Part shown: positions 15,714 through 24,362 of the stretch, piece by piece
Position numbering within the stretch: position 1 is the first letter of the stretch
Layout: each line of letters begins with the position of its first letter
DNA from: Roseovarius marisflavi
Lineage (GTDB): Bacteria; Pseudomonadota; Alphaproteobacteria; Rhodobacterales; Rhodobacteraceae
DNA: 64,000 nucleotides
Direction: 5' to 3'
Assembly: GCF_900142625.1 (NCBI RefSeq)
Contig: NZ_FRBN01000004.1
Location: 1 to 64,000, forward strand
Program-made: the position numbers and the translations under genes
Notes under the pieces: model-generated
Seen by the model: only the letters and a program-made list of their open reading frames with translations
Told to the model about the DNA's origin: nothing
The model's database searches: none

Positions 15714-16127
15714 ATGAGAAAGATATTACAGGCGGCGCTGGTCGCGATGATGCTGGTGCCGACAGGCGCGATGGCACAAGTCAAGGAATTCGAAAGGTGT
15801 GGCTCAGCTAAGCGCATCACATGCGTTGTTGATGGCGACACGATTTGGTTCGAGGGCGAGAAAATCAGAATGATGGGCTACGATACCCCGGAGCCAATCA
15901 CCAACATCTGCGGTGGACAGCGCGAAGTTGACTTGGCAACTGCTGCTTCTGACAGATTGCTCCAACTTCTGAATGAGAACCAGTTCACCATCGTCCGCGA
16001 CGGAAAAGACAAGTACGGGCGTACTCTTGCAGTCGTTCGAGTTGGCGGAATGGACATTGGGGATATTCTTATCGCAGAGGGCTTGGCTCGAAGCTGGCCT
16101 GATGGTGCAGAGTTTTGGTGCGAGTGA
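15714..16127 (+). CDS. Exported thermonuclease (SNase-like) family protein
   Basis: A 137-residue protein from ATG 15714 (ACGGAGCGGA upstream). Signal peptide residues 1-22 (ending GAMA-Q). The staphylococcal-nuclease core follows: ITCVVDGDTIWFEGEKIRMM with DTPEP, and DKYGRTLAVVRVGGMDIGDI then LIAEGLARSW. The catalytic arginines (IRMM and YGRT) and the DTPE acidic residue are present. It should cleave nucleic acids in the periplasm or outside the cell in a calcium-dependent way. It is last in a run of small secreted proteins between the island and the tRNA. Confidence 0.85.
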   Translation: MRKILQAALVAMMLVPTGAMAQVKEFERCGSAKRITCVVDGDTIWFEGEKIRMMGYDTPEPITNICGGQREVDLATAASDRLLQLLNENQFTIVRDGKDKYGRTLAVVRVGGMDIGDILIAEGLARSWPDGAEFWCE

Positions 16128-16316
16128 ACAGCGGTCGGGGGCTAATGCCGATGGGAGTGTATGGGAGCCAAGATATCTTGATCACTGTGCTCCCCCGCTC
16201 AAATCCCATGCAATGAGACGAAGATTCGCTCACGGCTCAAGCATTTTTTCTATGTGGGGTATTATGTGGGGTAAGGTCGCCAAAACCAATTTTTAACAAA
16301 TTTTTTCAATGGGTAA

Positions 16317-16406
16317 TGGCGGAGGAGGTGGGATTCGAACCCACGGAGGACTTTCACCCTCGTCGGTTTTCAAGACCGGTGCATTCGACCACTCTGCCAC
16401 TCCTCC
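16317..16406 (-). tRNA. tRNA-Ser (anticodon TGA)
   Basis: Read leftward from 16406: the acceptor stem GGAGGAG pairs with CTCCTCC, the anticodon loop CTTGAAA gives TGA, a long variable arm is present as for class II tRNAs, the T arm is GTGGGTTCGAATCCCAC, and the 3' CCA is encoded (TGG at 16317-16319). It is a complete 90-nt gene at the boundary between the accessory region and the conserved chromosome block. Confidence 0.97.
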
Positions 16407-16612
16407 GACGCATGATCCTCTACAGCGGCTTTTGCGATTCTGAAAGATATTGTTTTGCGGGGAAATTCGCCCATCGTGCACCTGCGTGCTTTTCTTGGGC
16501 AAGGCAAGGCGCTAGACTGCGCGCGGGCGGGATGCCGCAAGTGAGTATCAACAGGACCGGACAAACCGGCGAGGCGCGCTTTTTGAGCGTGTTCACAGGC
16601 AAGGGGCAAAGC

Positions 16613-17542
16613 ATGTTTATTCAATCGGGTGGCAAGGGGTCACGACTACGCGCAGGCTGGAAAACGCTGGCGATGGCCGGACTTGGGCTTGCGGTTCTGG
16701 CAGGCTGTGACGACAGTGGGCAGTTCGCCAATCCGTTCCAGGCCAAACCGGGCCAGACGGCCGAGGGCACGGCCGGGACCTCGACCGTGAAACTGGTCGA
16801 ACGTGATGTCGAGGCGCCGGATGTCTTTCAGGTCACCGATATGGGCCTTTGGGATGGTCGCCCCTCGCTTGGCGGGGTCTGGGTGGCGCATCCGGATGTC
16901 AAAGACCCAGAGCGGGTGATTATCCGCAACACGGCCAATTCGAAATTCGTGATAGGCGCGCTGTTTCGTCGTGAGCGCGATAATCCCGGCCCGGCATTGC
17001 AGGTCTCTTCGGATGCCGCCAACGCCCTTGGCATGCTGGCCGGCGCGCCGGCGCAACTCAACGTGACCGCGCTGCGGCGCGAGGAAACCCCTGTTGCCGA
17101 CGCTGCCCCGGAGGATGCGCAGACCGCAGAGCTTGCCGCGCCGAGCGACATTGAGGCGACCTCGCTTGACCCGGTCGCAGGCGCTGCCGCCGCGATTGAC
17201 GCCGCCGAGGCCGAGGCCGCTGCACCTGCCACACCGGCCCCTGCGGCCGCCGCCCCGCCAAAACCCGCGCCGGCACCCGCAGCAGCGCCCGCGCGCCGCG
17301 CCTCGTCGCTTGAAAAGCCATTCATCCAGATCGGGATTTTCAGCGTCGAACAGAACGCCAGCAATACCGCCACCGCCATGCGGCAGGCCGGAATGGTGCC
17401 CACGGTGATCGAGCAGACATCGCAGGGCAAAAAGTTCTGGCGTGTCATTGTCGGTCCGGCCACAACCACATCTGAGCGGGGTGTTTTGCTCAAGAAGATC
17501 AAGGGCATCGGCTTTGATGATGCCTATCCTGTCACCAATTGA
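16613..17542 (+). CDS. SPOR-domain lipoprotein, RlpA-like
   Basis: A 309-residue envelope protein from ATG 16613; the long open frame upstream runs through the tRNA and is not coding. Residues 16-32 form a lipoprotein signal with lipobox LAGC (Cys32). A degenerate RlpA/double-psi-barrel-like region follows (VWVAHPDVKDPERVIIRNTA, FVIGALFRRERDNPGPALQV), then an Ala/Pro-rich linker (about 175-230) and a C-terminal SPOR domain (about 235-309, IQIGIFSVEQNASNTATAMR ... WRVIVGP) that binds denuded septal peptidoglycan. It lies 13 bases before dacC and likely works with it in cell-wall maturation at division. Confidence 0.85.
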   Translation: MFIQSGGKGSRLRAGWKTLAMAGLGLAVLAGCDDSGQFANPFQAKPGQTAEGTAGTSTVKLVERDVEAPDVFQVTDMGLWDGRPSLGGVWVAHPDVKDPERVIIRNTANSKFVIGALFRRERDNPGPALQVSSDAANALGMLAGAPAQLNVTALRREETPVADAAPEDAQTAELAAPSDIEATSLDPVAGAAAAIDAAEAEAAAPATPAPAAAAPPKPAPAPAAAPARRASSLEKPFIQIGIFSVEQNASNTATAMRQAGMVPTVIEQTSQGKKFWRVIVGPATTTSERGVLLKKIKGIGFDDAYPVTN

Positions 17543-17555
17543 TCCGGGGGGCGTC

Positions 17556-18725
17556 ATGACGCTTTTCTTCCGACGTATAGTGTCATCCATCGTGCTGGGC
17601 CTTGCTCTGGCGCATCCGGTGCAGGCATTTGACACCGGGGCCAAGGCGGCCTTTGTGTTTGACATGACCACCGGCACGGTGCTGCTGGACAGGAACGCCG
17701 ATACGCCATTGCCGCCGGCCTCGATGTCCAAGCTGATGACGCTTTACGTTGCCTTCGAGGCGATCCGCGATGGCCGCCTGTCGCTGGACGAGCGTCTGCC
17801 GGTGTCGCGTCACGCCATGAGCTATGGCGGCTCGACGATGTTTCTGGACACCACCGATCGCGTCAGGGTCGAGGATCTGCTGCGCGGCATTATCGTGTTG
17901 TCGGGCAATGACGCCTGCGCCGTGATCGCCGAAGCGCTAAGCCCCGACGGATCAGAGGCGGGCTTTGCCACCTTCATGACGCAGCGCGCCCAGCAGATGG
18001 GCATGACCAACTCGACCTTCAAGAATTCGAACGGCTGGCCCGCGCCGGGCCATGAGATGAGCATGCGTGACCTTGCGCTTCTGGCGCGTCACATCATCAC
18101 CGACTTCCCGGATTTCTATCCGATGTTTTCCGAAACCGAGTTTCAGTTTGATGGGCGCGCGCCGCGCAACTCGCAAAACCGCAATCCGCTTCTGAGTCTC
18201 GGGGTCGGCGCGGATGGCCTCAAGACCGGGCACACCCAACAGGCGGGCTATGGTCTGACCGGGTCGGCCAAACAGGGCGATCGTCGGGTGGTTTTCGTGC
18301 TGTCGGGTCTTGAAAGCGCACAGGCCCGCGCCCGCGAATCCGAGGCGGTGGTCAACTGGGCCTTTCGCCAGTTTGCCCGGAAATCCGTGGTAAAGGCGGG
18401 CGAAGAAGTGGCGCGCGCACCGATCTGGATGGGCGAGGCCGATAGCGTTGGCCTGACCCCGGCAGAGGACGTGAGCACCCTTATGCCAGTTCTCGGGAGC
18501 AGCGTTCTCAAGGCAGAGGTTGTCTTTACCGGGCCGGTTCGCGCGCCGGTCAAGAAGGGCGATCAGATCGCAGAGCTGGTCTTTGCGCCAGAGGGCTTGC
18601 CGGAAACCCGCGTGCCGCTGGTCGCTGCCGAAGACGTGGCCAAGGGCGGCTTTACCGCGCGTCTGCGCACGGTCTCGGGGCTGTTGCTGACGCGGTTGCA
18701 ACAAGGGCCCGAGGGGGCGCTTTGA
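17556..18725 (+). CDS. dacC: D-alanyl-D-alanine carboxypeptidase (PBP5/6 type)
   Basis: A 389-residue periplasmic serine DD-carboxypeptidase trimming the terminal D-Ala of peptidoglycan stems. A signal peptide is at 1-24; the three catalytic motifs are SMSK (Ser56, Lys59), SGN (116-118) and KTG (223-225). A PBP5-type C-terminal beta domain follows (about 280-370), ending in an amphipathic segment (RLRTVSGLLLTRLQQ) that may anchor it to the membrane. The start is at ATG 17556, just after the SPOR gene. Its stop overlaps the tmk start. Several dac alleles share this architecture, so the symbol is by convention. Confidence 0.92.
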   Translation: MTLFFRRIVSSIVLGLALAHPVQAFDTGAKAAFVFDMTTGTVLLDRNADTPLPPASMSKLMTLYVAFEAIRDGRLSLDERLPVSRHAMSYGGSTMFLDTTDRVRVEDLLRGIIVLSGNDACAVIAEALSPDGSEAGFATFMTQRAQQMGMTNSTFKNSNGWPAPGHEMSMRDLALLARHIITDFPDFYPMFSETEFQFDGRAPRNSQNRNPLLSLGVGADGLKTGHTQQAGYGLTGSAKQGDRRVVFVLSGLESAQARARESEAVVNWAFRQFARKSVVKAGEEVARAPIWMGEADSVGLTPAEDVSTLMPVLGSSVLKAEVVFTGPVRAPVKKGDQIAELVFAPEGLPETRVPLVAAEDVAKGGFTARLRTVSGLLLTRLQQGPEGAL

Positions 18726-19348
18726 GCGGGCCGGGCCTTTTCATCAGTTTCGAGGGCATCGACGGCTCCGGCAAATCCACGCAGGCCCGGCTTTTGGCCG
18801 AGGCCTTGCGCGCGCAGGGGCGCGATGTGGTGCTGACCCGCGAACCGGGCGGAAGCCCGGGCGCCGAGGAAATCCGCAAACTCGTGCTGACGGGCGACGG
18901 CGACCGCTGGTCGGCGGAAACCGAACTGCTTTTGTTCACGGCAGCTCGGCGCGACCACCTTGAGCGCACGATTGCCCCGGCGATTGCCGCCGGACAGGTG
19001 GTGATCTGCGACCGCTTTGCCGATAGCACGCGGATGTATCAGGGGCTAAGCCGCAGCGATTTGCGCGCGGCGGTGGATCAGTTGCACGACCTGATGATCG
19101 GGCGAGAACCGGACCTGACGCTGTTGATTGATATCGACCCTGCCACCGGGCTTGGCCGGGCCTTGTCGCGTGGTGGCCATGAAGAGCGATTTGAATCCTT
19201 CGGCGAGGGCCTCCAGCAAAAGATGCGCGCCGGATTTCTGGCGCTGGCCGAGGAATTTTCCGACCGGATCGTGGTTATCGACGGCAATCGCGCACTTGAG
19301 GATGTGGCGCTTGATGTGGCCGCCGCTGCCGGGGCGCGCCTGCCATGA
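18722..19348 (+). CDS. tmk: Thymidylate kinase (dTMP kinase)
   Basis: A 208-residue cytoplasmic kinase making dTDP from dTMP for DNA synthesis; essential in bacteria. P-loop FEGIDGSGKST (about 10-20), TREPGGSPGAEEIR with the DRx-type dTMP site, and CDRFADSTRMYQG. The lid RALSRGGHEERFE contains the arginines expected for the family. Translation begins at a TTG whose last bases overlap the dacC TGA (TTGA), so tmk is translationally coupled and weakly initiated. It is followed by holB with a four-base overlap. Confidence 0.95.
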   Translation: MSGPGLFISFEGIDGSGKSTQARLLAEALRAQGRDVVLTREPGGSPGAEEIRKLVLTGDGDRWSAETELLLFTAARRDHLERTIAPAIAAGQVVICDRFADSTRMYQGLSRSDLRAAVDQLHDLMIGREPDLTLLIDIDPATGLGRALSRGGHEERFESFGEGLQQKMRAGFLALAEEFSDRIVVIDGNRALEDVALDVAAAAGARLP

Positions 19349-20466
19349 GCACCAGCGATTTGCCGGAACCCGACCGCGTCGAGGGCGCGCCGCATCCGCG
19401 CGAAACCGCGCAGGTGATCGGGCAGGGGGCGGCCGAGGCCGAATTCCTTGACGCCTTCAACACCGGGCGGCTGCATCACGGCTGGCTGATCACCGGGCCG
19501 CGCGGCGTCGGCAAGGCGACGCTGGCCTGGTCAATCGCGCGGTTTCTTTTGGCCGCCCCGCTGGTGCAGGACGACGGGCTTTTCGGCGCACCGCCACTGC
19601 CCACATCGCTTGATGTCGCGCCGGATCATCCGGTGGCGCGCCGGGTTCTGGCGCTCTCGGATCCGGGGCTTTTTTTGTTGCGGCGCGGCGCGACCGAAAA
19701 GGGCGACCGGCTGGCCAGCGAGATCCTGGTCAAAGAAGTGCGTCGCCTTGGCAATTTCTTTTCCCTCTCGGCGGCGGATGGCGGGCGGCGGGTGGTGATC
19801 GTCGATGCCGCCGATGACCTCAACACCCAGGCCGCCAACGCGATCCTGAAAATGCTCGAAGAGCCGCCCGCGCGCACCACGATCCTGTTGATCAGCCATC
19901 AGCCCTCGGGGCTTTTGCCGACGATCCGCTCGCGCTGTCGCACGCTTCGGCTGCATCCCCTGGCGGCCCCCGAGATGGCGCAGGCGCTTGATCAGGCGGG
20001 GATTATCCCCGAAGGCGATGCGGGTGCCCTGGCCGAACTTTCGGGCGGGTCGGTCGGCGAGGCGGTGCGCCTGATCAATCTTGGCGGGCTCAAGATCTAT
20101 AGCGAACTCGTCGGCCTGCTCGACAGCCTGCCGCGGCTTGACCGGCCGCGCGCGCTCAAGCTGGCCGAGGCGGCGGCGACGCGCGGCGCCGAAGAGCGGC
20201 TTGACCTCTTGATGGGGCTGACCGACCTTTTGCTGGCGCGGCTGGCGCGCACGGGTGCGATTGGCCATCCCCCGGCAATCGAGGCCGCGAACGGCGAGGC
20301 GGTGCTTTTGGCGCGACTGTCCTCGACGCCGCAAATGGCGCGGGCCTGGGCCGATTGCGCGCAAGAGATCGGTGCGCGCGCCCGACACGGGCGGGCGGTC
20401 AACCTTGACCCGGCCGCTCTGGTGCTTGATACGGTGTTCAAAATCCAGAAAACCGCCGCAGGCTAA
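19345..20466 (+). CDS. holB: DNA polymerase III subunit delta'
   Basis: A 373-residue clamp-loader subunit. AAA+ P-loop-like GPRGVGKAT (about 51-59), SENSOR-type LLISHQPSGLLPTIRSRCRT and the preceding DDLNTQAANAILKMLEEPP are hallmarks of delta'. The C-terminal collar domain (about 240-373) is present. It acts with delta and gamma/tau to load the beta clamp. The tmk-holB-tatD order is the usual chromosomal one in alphaproteobacteria, which argues that this part of the window is chromosomal. Confidence 0.93.
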   Translation: MSTSDLPEPDRVEGAPHPRETAQVIGQGAAEAEFLDAFNTGRLHHGWLITGPRGVGKATLAWSIARFLLAAPLVQDDGLFGAPPLPTSLDVAPDHPVARRVLALSDPGLFLLRRGATEKGDRLASEILVKEVRRLGNFFSLSAADGGRRVVIVDAADDLNTQAANAILKMLEEPPARTTILLISHQPSGLLPTIRSRCRTLRLHPLAAPEMAQALDQAGIIPEGDAGALAELSGGSVGEAVRLINLGGLKIYSELVGLLDSLPRLDRPRALKLAEAAATRGAEERLDLLMGLTDLLLARLARTGAIGHPPAIEAANGEAVLLARLSSTPQMARAWADCAQEIGARARHGRAVNLDPAALVLDTVFKIQKTAAG

Positions 20467-20485
20467 GGCCCGCGCAAGGATAGAC

Positions 20486-21277
20486 ATGACCCAAACGATC
20501 AAGATCACCGACAGCCATTGCCATCTCGATTTCCCCGATTTCGACGCCGAGCGCGATCAGGTGATCGAGCGTGCGCTTGACGCGGGCGTGCATCGCATGG
20601 TCACGATCTGCACCAAGCTGCGCAGCGAACCCCAGGTGCGCGCCATCGCGGAAAAATACGCGCCGGTGTTTTATGCCGCCGGCACCCACCCGATGAGTGC
20701 CGCGTCAGAGCCGATGGTGAGTGTCGATGACCTCATTCGCCTTGCCGCCCATCCCAAGTTTGTCGGCATCGGCGAAACCGGGCTTGATTATCACTACACC
20801 TCTGAAAGCGCCGAGGTGCAAAAGCAAAGCCTGCGGGTGCATATCGAGGCCGCGCGCCAGACCGGCCTGCCGCTTATCATCCATGCGCGCGGGGCCGATG
20901 AGGACATGGCGCAGATTTTGACCGAGGAAATGAAAAACGGCGCCTATACCTGCGTCATGCATTGCTTTTCCTCGGGGCCAGAGCTGGCCAGGGCGGCGCT
21001 TGAGCTTGGGTTTTATTTGTCGATGTCGGGCATCGCCACATTCCCCAAAAGCCAGGACGTGCGCGATATCTTTGCGAGCGCCCCGGTGGACCGCATTCTG
21101 GTGGAAACCGACGCGCCTTACCTTGCGCCGCCGCCCTATCGCGGCAAACGCAACGAGCCGGCCTATACCTTTCACACCGCCCAAAGGGGCGCCGAGGTGT
21201 TCGGCATGGATTGGCCCGCCTTCGCCGCCCAGACCGAGGCGAATTTCGAGCGTCTTTTCTCCAAGGCGGTGCTGTGA
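20486..21277 (+). CDS. tatD: TatD family metal-dependent hydrolase
   Basis: A 263-residue TIM-barrel hydrolase from ATG 20486. Metal ligands: HCH (His11, His13) in TDSHCHLDF, the glutamate of GIGETGLDYH, the histidines of IIHARGADED and CVMHCFSSGP, and the aspartate of VETDAPYLAP. TatD proteins are 3'-5' exonuclease-type DNases or deacylases; the substrate is not fixed by sequence. It sits 19 bases after holB and overlaps the next start by one base. Confidence 0.92.
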   Translation: MTQTIKITDSHCHLDFPDFDAERDQVIERALDAGVHRMVTICTKLRSEPQVRAIAEKYAPVFYAAGTHPMSAASEPMVSVDDLIRLAAHPKFVGIGETGLDYHYTSESAEVQKQSLRVHIEAARQTGLPLIIHARGADEDMAQILTEEMKNGAYTCVMHCFSSGPELARAALELGFYLSMSGIATFPKSQDVRDIFASAPVDRILVETDAPYLAPPPYRGKRNEPAYTFHTAQRGAEVFGMDWPAFAAQTEANFERLFSKAVL

Positions 21278-22074
21278 TGGGCGAGCTGCGCTTTACCATT
21301 CTCGGCTGTGGGTCATCGGGTGGCGTGCCGCGCCTTGGCGGGCATTGGGGCGATTGCGACCCGGATAACCCCAGGAACACCCGTCGCCGCTGTTCGCTTT
21401 TGATCGAACGCGAAGACGAGGGCGGCGTGACCCGCATTCTGGTTGACAGCTCGCCTGATCTGCGCGCCCAGCTTCTGGATGCAGGCGTCGGCGCGCTTGA
21501 TGCGGTGGTCTATACCCATAGCCACGCCGATCATGTGCATGGCATCGACGATCTGCGCATGATCGTGTTCAACATGCGCCAACGCCTTCCGGTCTGGGCC
21601 GATGGCGACACGCAAAACGCGCTTTACGCGCGCTTTGGCTATGCCTTCACCCAGCCCGAGGATAGCCCCTATCCGCCGATCCTTGACATGCACACCATCA
21701 ACGGGCCGTTCGAGATCACCGGCGCCGGGGGGGCGGTGTCCTTGCACCCGTTCGAGGTCAATCACGGCTCGATTGAGGCGCTTGGCTTTCGGGTGGGCGG
21801 CTTTGCCTATCTGCCCGATGTGGCGGCGATCCCCGAGGATGTCTGGCCGGTGCTTGAGGGGCTGGATTGCTGGGTGCTGGATGCGCTGCGCCGCACGCCG
21901 CACCCGACCCATGCACATCTTGCGCAGGCGCTTGACTGGATGGCGCGCGCCGCGCCGCGCCGGGGGATCCTGACCAATATGCATATCGACATGGATTATC
22001 AGACCCTCGTCGAAGAACTGCCCGAGCATATAGCGCCGGCCTATGATGGGATGACCATCCGCTATCCGGTCTGA
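21277..22074 (+). CDS. MBL-fold metallohydrolase, PhnP-like
   Basis: A 265-residue metallo-beta-lactamase-fold enzyme starting at ATG 21277 inside the tatD stop. The metal motif is THSHADHVHGID (His81, His83, Asp85, His86), with later histidines in FEVNHGSIEALGFR and the NMHIDMDY end. The early GCGSSGGVPRLGGHWGDCDP, with paired Cys, is typical of the PhnP/RNase Z-like cyclic-phosphodiesterase branch. This gene follows tatD in most Rhodobacterales. Confidence 0.9.
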   Translation: MGELRFTILGCGSSGGVPRLGGHWGDCDPDNPRNTRRRCSLLIEREDEGGVTRILVDSSPDLRAQLLDAGVGALDAVVYTHSHADHVHGIDDLRMIVFNMRQRLPVWADGDTQNALYARFGYAFTQPEDSPYPPILDMHTINGPFEITGAGGAVSLHPFEVNHGSIEALGFRVGGFAYLPDVAAIPEDVWPVLEGLDCWVLDALRRTPHPTHAHLAQALDWMARAAPRRGILTNMHIDMDYQTLVEELPEHIAPAYDGMTIRYPV

Positions 22075-22078
22075 GGCG

Positions 22079-23008
22079 ATGCAGGCCCTGATCGAAGTCA
22101 TCCTGCCGGTCTTTCTTGTGATCGGCTTTGGCTATCTGGCGGTCTGGCGCGGCTGGTTCAGCCAGGCAGGCGTTGACGGGCTCATGGCCTTCACCCAGAA
22201 ATTCGCCATTCCCTGCCTGTTGTTCACCGCGATCTCGCGGCTCGATCTGGGCCAGAGCTTTGACTGGCGCCTGCTCACCAGCTTTTACGCCGGGGCGTTG
22301 TCGGGGTTTCTTCTGGGGCTGTTCGGCGCGCGCTATCTTTTCTCGCGCACCTGGGAAGACGCGGTCGCCATCGGCTTTTGCTGTTTGTTCTCAAACTCGG
22401 TTCTGCTTGGCCTTCCGATCATGGAGCGGGCCTATGGCGCGGCCGCGATGACCGCGAATTTCGCCATTATCTCAATGCACTCGCCGTTTTGCTATGGCAT
22501 CGGCATCACCGTGATGGAGGTCGTCAAGGCGCGCGGCGCGGCGGGGCCAGCGGTGCTGGTCAAGGTGCTCAAGGCGATGTTTTCCAACACGCTCATCATG
22601 GGCGTGGCGCTTGGTTTTGCGGTCAACCTCTCGGGGTTTGCCCTTCCGGGGCCGGTGAATGATGCGCTGGATCTGATGGTGCGCGCGGCGTTGCCGGCGG
22701 CCTTGTTCGGGCTTGGCGGGGTGTTGGTGCAATACCGCCCCGAGGGCGATTTGCGGGTGATCTTTTACGTTTGCGCGGTGGCGCTTGTGGCACATCCTCT
22801 GATCACCTTCGGGCTTGGCCGGGCGTTTGATCTCTCGGATGCGTCACTGCGCTCGGCGGTGGTGACCGGGGCGATGGCGCCGGGCGTTAACGCCTATATC
22901 TTCGCCAATATTTATGGTCACGCGAAACGCGTGGCGGCCTCAAGCGTGCTTTTGTCCACCGCGCTGACGATTGTCACCGCCTGGGTCTGGCTTCAGGTTC
23001 TGCCCTGA
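22079..23008 (+). CDS. AEC family transporter (auxin efflux carrier-like)
   Basis: A 309-residue inner-membrane permease with about ten hydrophobic segments in the AEC 5+5 arrangement: the first helix is LIEVILPVFLVIGFGYLAVW, a central crossover is near FSNSVLLGLPIMERAYGA and a second half contains VTGAMAPGVNAYIFANIYG. The family exports or imports weak organic acids (malate, malonate) and auxin-like compounds. It starts four bases after the MBL gene and converges on the catabolic cluster, so it may be read with either. Confidence 0.88.
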   Translation: MQALIEVILPVFLVIGFGYLAVWRGWFSQAGVDGLMAFTQKFAIPCLLFTAISRLDLGQSFDWRLLTSFYAGALSGFLLGLFGARYLFSRTWEDAVAIGFCCLFSNSVLLGLPIMERAYGAAAMTANFAIISMHSPFCYGIGITVMEVVKARGAAGPAVLVKVLKAMFSNTLIMGVALGFAVNLSGFALPGPVNDALDLMVRAALPAALFGLGGVLVQYRPEGDLRVIFYVCAVALVAHPLITFGLGRAFDLSDASLRSAVVTGAMAPGVNAYIFANIYGHAKRVAASSVLLSTALTIVTAWVWLQVLP

Positions 23009-23017
23009 GCGGGCGGG

Positions 23018-24250
23018 TTATTCGGTCTTGATGGGCGCACCGCCGACAAAGGCATTGCCATTGGCGTAATCGCAGGGCGCCTCCTGCATTTCCAGATGCA
23101 GGCCACTGTCGGTATAGGGATGCGCGCGCGCCAGATCCTCATCGACCTCGATGCCAAGACCGGGGGTGTCGGGCGGCACGACAAAGCCATGCTCGACGCG
23201 AATCGTGCCTTTGATCAGATCGTTGTGAAAGCCGGTCTCGATGGTTTCGGCCATCAGGATATTGGGGATCGAGGTGGCCAGGTGGATGTTGGCTGCCCAT
23301 TCCACCGGGCCTGCGTAAAGATGCGGGGCGATCTGGGCGTTATAGACCTCAGCCATGGCGGCAACCTTTTTCATCTCCCAGATACCACCCGCGCGCCCCA
23401 AGGCGGGTTGAAGGATGCTCGCGGCACCGGCGCGCAGGACGGGGGCGAATTCGGCCTTGGTGGTCAGCCGCTCGCCGGTGGCGACAGGGATGTTCACCGC
23501 GCCCGCAACCCGCGCCATCTCGGGGATATTGTCGGGCGGAACGGGTTCTTCATACCAGAGCGGCGCATAGGGCTCGATCGCCTTGCCAAGGCGGATCGCG
23601 CCGGCGGTGGTAAACTGACCATGGGTGCCGAACAACAGGTCAGCGCGATCCCCCACGGCCTCGCGGATGGCACGACAAAAGGCCACCGAGAGCGAGATGT
23701 CCGACATCGCAGGCATATGCCCGCCGCGCATCGTATAGGGGCCGGCCGGGTCGAACTTGATCGCGGTAAAGCCGCGCGCCACGCAATCAAGCGCCGACTC
23801 CGCCGCCATTTCGGGCGATGTCCAGAAGGCGGTAAGATCGTGATGCGGCAGCGGGTAGAGATAGGTATAGGCGCGGATGCGCTCATTCATCTTGCCGCCC
23901 AAAAGCGCATAGACCGGGCGGCCGCGCGCCTTGCCAAGGATATCCCAACAGGCGATTTCCAGGCCCGAAAAGGCGCCCATGACCGTGAGGTCGGGGCGTT
24001 GCGTGAAGCCCGAGGAATAGGCGCGGCGGAACATCAGCTCGATATTTTCGGGATTCTCGCCCTGAATGTGGCGGCTGAACACATCCTTGATGACGCCGCG
24101 CATCGCCTCTGGGCCGATGGTGCTTGCATAGCATTCGCCCCAGCCGGTGATGCCGTCGTCGGTGGTGAGCTTGACCAATATCCAGTAGCGCCCGCCCCAG
24201 CCCGGTGCGGGCGGGGCGGTGACGATGATGTCGAGGTCCCTGAGTTTCAT
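23018..24250 (-). CDS. Mandelate racemase/muconate lactonizing enzyme family (enolase superfamily) sugar-acid dehydratase
   Basis: A 410-residue protein from ATG 24250. An N-terminal capping domain (WGECYASTIG) is followed by the barrel: AIKFDPAGPY (first acid/base region), LLFGTHGQFT, WYEEPVPPDN (metal acid), VATGERLTTK (metal Glu) and APHLYAGPVEWAA with the catalytic histidine. These are the Mg-binding Asp/Glu/Glu set and acid/base residues of the MR subgroup, which dehydrates aldonic acids. Closest in style to D-galactonate/gluconate-type dehydratases; the exact sugar acid is undetermined. First of a leftward catabolic series. Confidence 0.85.
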   Translation of the reverse strand: MKLRDLDIIVTAPPAPGWGGRYWILVKLTTDDGITGWGECYASTIGPEAMRGVIKDVFSRHIQGENPENIELMFRRAYSSGFTQRPDLTVMGAFSGLEIACWDILGKARGRPVYALLGGKMNERIRAYTYLYPLPHHDLTAFWTSPEMAAESALDCVARGFTAIKFDPAGPYTMRGGHMPAMSDISLSVAFCRAIREAVGDRADLLFGTHGQFTTAGAIRLGKAIEPYAPLWYEEPVPPDNIPEMARVAGAVNIPVATGERLTTKAEFAPVLRAGAASILQPALGRAGGIWEMKKVAAMAEVYNAQIAPHLYAGPVEWAANIHLATSIPNILMAETIETGFHNDLIKGTIRVEHGFVVPPDTPGLGIEVDEDLARAHPYTDSGLHLEMQEAPCDYANGNAFVGGAPIKTE

Positions 24251-24362
24251 GTCATGCTCCGATCTGTGAGACGGGTTTCGGATCGCGTTCCGCGATCCGA
24301 CCGGGTGGGGGGCGCTGCCCCCCACACCCCCCGGGATATTTATGGCAAGAAGAAGGGGTGGG

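Noticed and set aside
16316-16612. Upstream extension of the SPOR-domain gene
   Set aside because: It would run through the tRNA-Ser gene; ATG 16613 gives a proper lipoprotein signal.
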